Program-made: the position numbers and the translations under genes
Shown here: positions 63,148 through 64,000 of the stretch, one piece after another
Numbering within the stretch: position 1 is the first letter of the stretch
Layout: each line of letters begins with the position of its first letter
Origin: Melittangium boletus DSM 14713
Lineage (GTDB): Bacteria > Myxococcota > Myxococcia > Myxococcales > Myxococcaceae
Assembly (NCBI RefSeq): GCF_002305855.1
Contig: NZ_CP022163.1
Span: 9,305,765-9,369,764, forward strand
DNA length: 64,000 nt
Reading direction: 5' to 3'
Notes under the pieces: model-generated
Seen by the model: the letters and a program-made list of their open reading frames with translations, nothing else
What the model was told of the DNA's origin: nothing
Database searches by the model: none

Positions 63148-64000
63148 TCAGCGACGAAGCTCGAAAAGGGCCACGAACGGATCATCCACGACCAGCCGCT
63201 GACACGAGCCGAAACCAGCCTTCTCGGCCAGCTCGCGCGTCTTGCCCTCGCCCATGGCCCCGCCCAGCGCGGCGCCGCCGTACGCCATGGACACGGTGAT
63301 GCAATACAGCGTGCTCAGCGAGTACACCGCCCGTCCCAGGGGGTTGATGTTCTCCTCGACGTGCGAGGACACGTTGTCCTCCACCAGCAGGTAGGAACCC
63401 GTGGGGGAGAGCGCCTTGCGCGCGGCCGTCATCAGGCCCAGCGGATCCACCGAGTCGTGGACCACCGCGAACGACGTGATGAGGTCGAACGAATCCGCGG
63501 GAAGTCCCGTGCCGTTCTCGACGCTGAACGTGACGCGATCCGACAGTCCCTCGGCCTTCGCGTTCGCGTTCGCGCGATCGATCGAACCCTGGTGATAGTC
63601 AATGCCCGCCACCTGGGACTTGGGGAAGGCGCGGGCCAGGGTCAGCGCCGCCACGCCACTGCCACAGCCCACGTCGAGCACCCGGCCTCCCGCCTGGAGC
63701 TTCTCGTACACGTGCGGCATGGCCGGGATCCAGTGCGGCACGAGCTTGTGCTTGAACTGGGGCGCCGAGATGCGCTCGAAGACCTCCGCCATCTCCGGGT
63801 TGTAATCCGCGTAGGAGACGCCCTTGGCGTCACGGAACGCCTCGCCAATCCGGGGCGCCATGCTCACCACCGGCACGGTCACCTGGAGGAAGCCGCCCAT
63901 GAACGCCGGAGACTCCTCGTTGGCGAGCACCGCCGCGTGCTCGGGCGGGAGGTGGTACTTCGCGCCATCGCGCTGGTAGTCGACGTATCGCGCCGCCACC
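63148..64000 (-). CDS. SAM-dependent methyltransferase (5' end beyond the window)
   Basis: The open frame reaches the right edge and has about 283 visible codons. Motif I is VLDVGCGSGVAALTLA, and the methyltransferase core covers the C-terminal 180 residues. The visible N-terminal part (YHLPPEHAAVLANEESPAF) matches the end of the winged-helix dimerisation region found in larger methyltransferases of about 350 residues. The real start is therefore probably outside; a GTG at 63999 is unlikely to be it. The stop lies 10 bases before the next ATG, so the two are cotranscribed. I infer a tailoring methylation in this pathway. Confidence 0.85.
   Translation of the reverse strand, partial: VAARYVDYQRDGAKYHLPPEHAAVLANEESPAFMGGFLQVTVPVVSMAPRIGEAFRDAKGVSYADYNPEMAEVFERISAPQFKHKLVPHWIPAMPHVYEKLQAGGRVLDVGCGSGVAALTLARAFPKSQVAGIDYHQGSIDRANANAKAEGLSDRVTFSVENGTGLPADSFDLITSFAVVHDSVDPLGLMTAARKALSPTGSYLLVEDNVSSHVEENINPLGRAVYSLSTLYCITVSMAYGGAALGGAMGEGKTRELAEKAGFGSCQRLVVDDPFVALFELRR

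Overview
The window is GC-rich DNA (third-position G/C nearly throughout, dense genes, many chance ORFs on the opposite strand) with a strongly myxobacterial gene set: a giant NRPS/PKS locus, a Ser/Thr kinase fused to an ATPase/TPR module, imuA-imuB, Lon, and many lipoproteins. The bis-thiazole beta-methoxyacrylate assembly line points to the Cystobacter/Melittangium/Archangium/Stigmatella group. That placement is inference from family knowledge; no rRNA or other marker gene is present. No tRNA, rRNA, CRISPR array or insertion sequence was seen.

Region 1 (1-28,151, all minus strand) is a colinear hybrid assembly line of six genes, most joined by 1-4 base stop/start overlaps. In order of transcription it holds a starter module KS-AT-ACP (28151), an NRPS TubC_N-Cy-A-PCP-Ox (25002), an NRPS/PKS TubC_N-Cy-A(Ox)-PCP-KS-AT-DH-KR-ACP (20998), a PKS KS-AT-OMT-KR-ACP (11091), a PKS KS-AT-OMT-ACP (5356), and an NRPS TubC_N-C... 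cut by the left edge (1274). This order matches the myxothiazol (MtaB-G), melithiazol and cystothiazole systems. The expected chain is a branched short starter, two cysteine-derived thiazoles, a trans double bond, a methyl-branched methoxy carbon and a terminal beta-methoxyacrylate, that is, a complex III inhibitor. The AT domains of modules 4 and 6 are encoded by a nearly identical 1.22-kb repeat.

Region 2 (28,152-45,247): an intergenic region with the likely cluster promoter, a glutaredoxin, then a tight nine-gene minus-strand operon (37373 to 28949) for envelope glycan/lipid chemistry and extracytosolic redox: GT39-like membrane protein, cupredoxin-like lipoprotein, beta-barrel protein, lipoprotein, FMN-binding protein, His-rich membrane protein, GT2, FAD oxidoreductase and sugar epimerase. 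An ApbE flavin transferase lies nearby at 40525. An LGFP-repeat lipoprotein, a 504-aa membrane protein, and a three-gene alpha/beta hydrolase / small protein / GMC (cholesterol oxidase-like) operon follow.

Region 3 (45,266-56,570): an ECF-type sigma factor translationally coupled to a kinase/pseudocyclase/ATPase/TPR regulator; imuA-imuB behind a LexA-like inverted repeat; a VWA lipoprotein; and lon, closed by a strong hairpin terminator.

Region 4 (56,586-64,000, all minus, running off the right edge) is the least familiar part. It combines a homogentisate-prenyltransferase-like UbiA enzyme, a geranylgeranyl-reductase-family flavoprotein, a flavin-dependent halogenase, a glutamine-dependent asparagine-synthetase-like amidotransferase and two methyltransferases. 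I read it as a candidate pathway for a halogenated, prenylated (tocopherol/plastoquinol-like) metabolite and do not recognise it as a described system.
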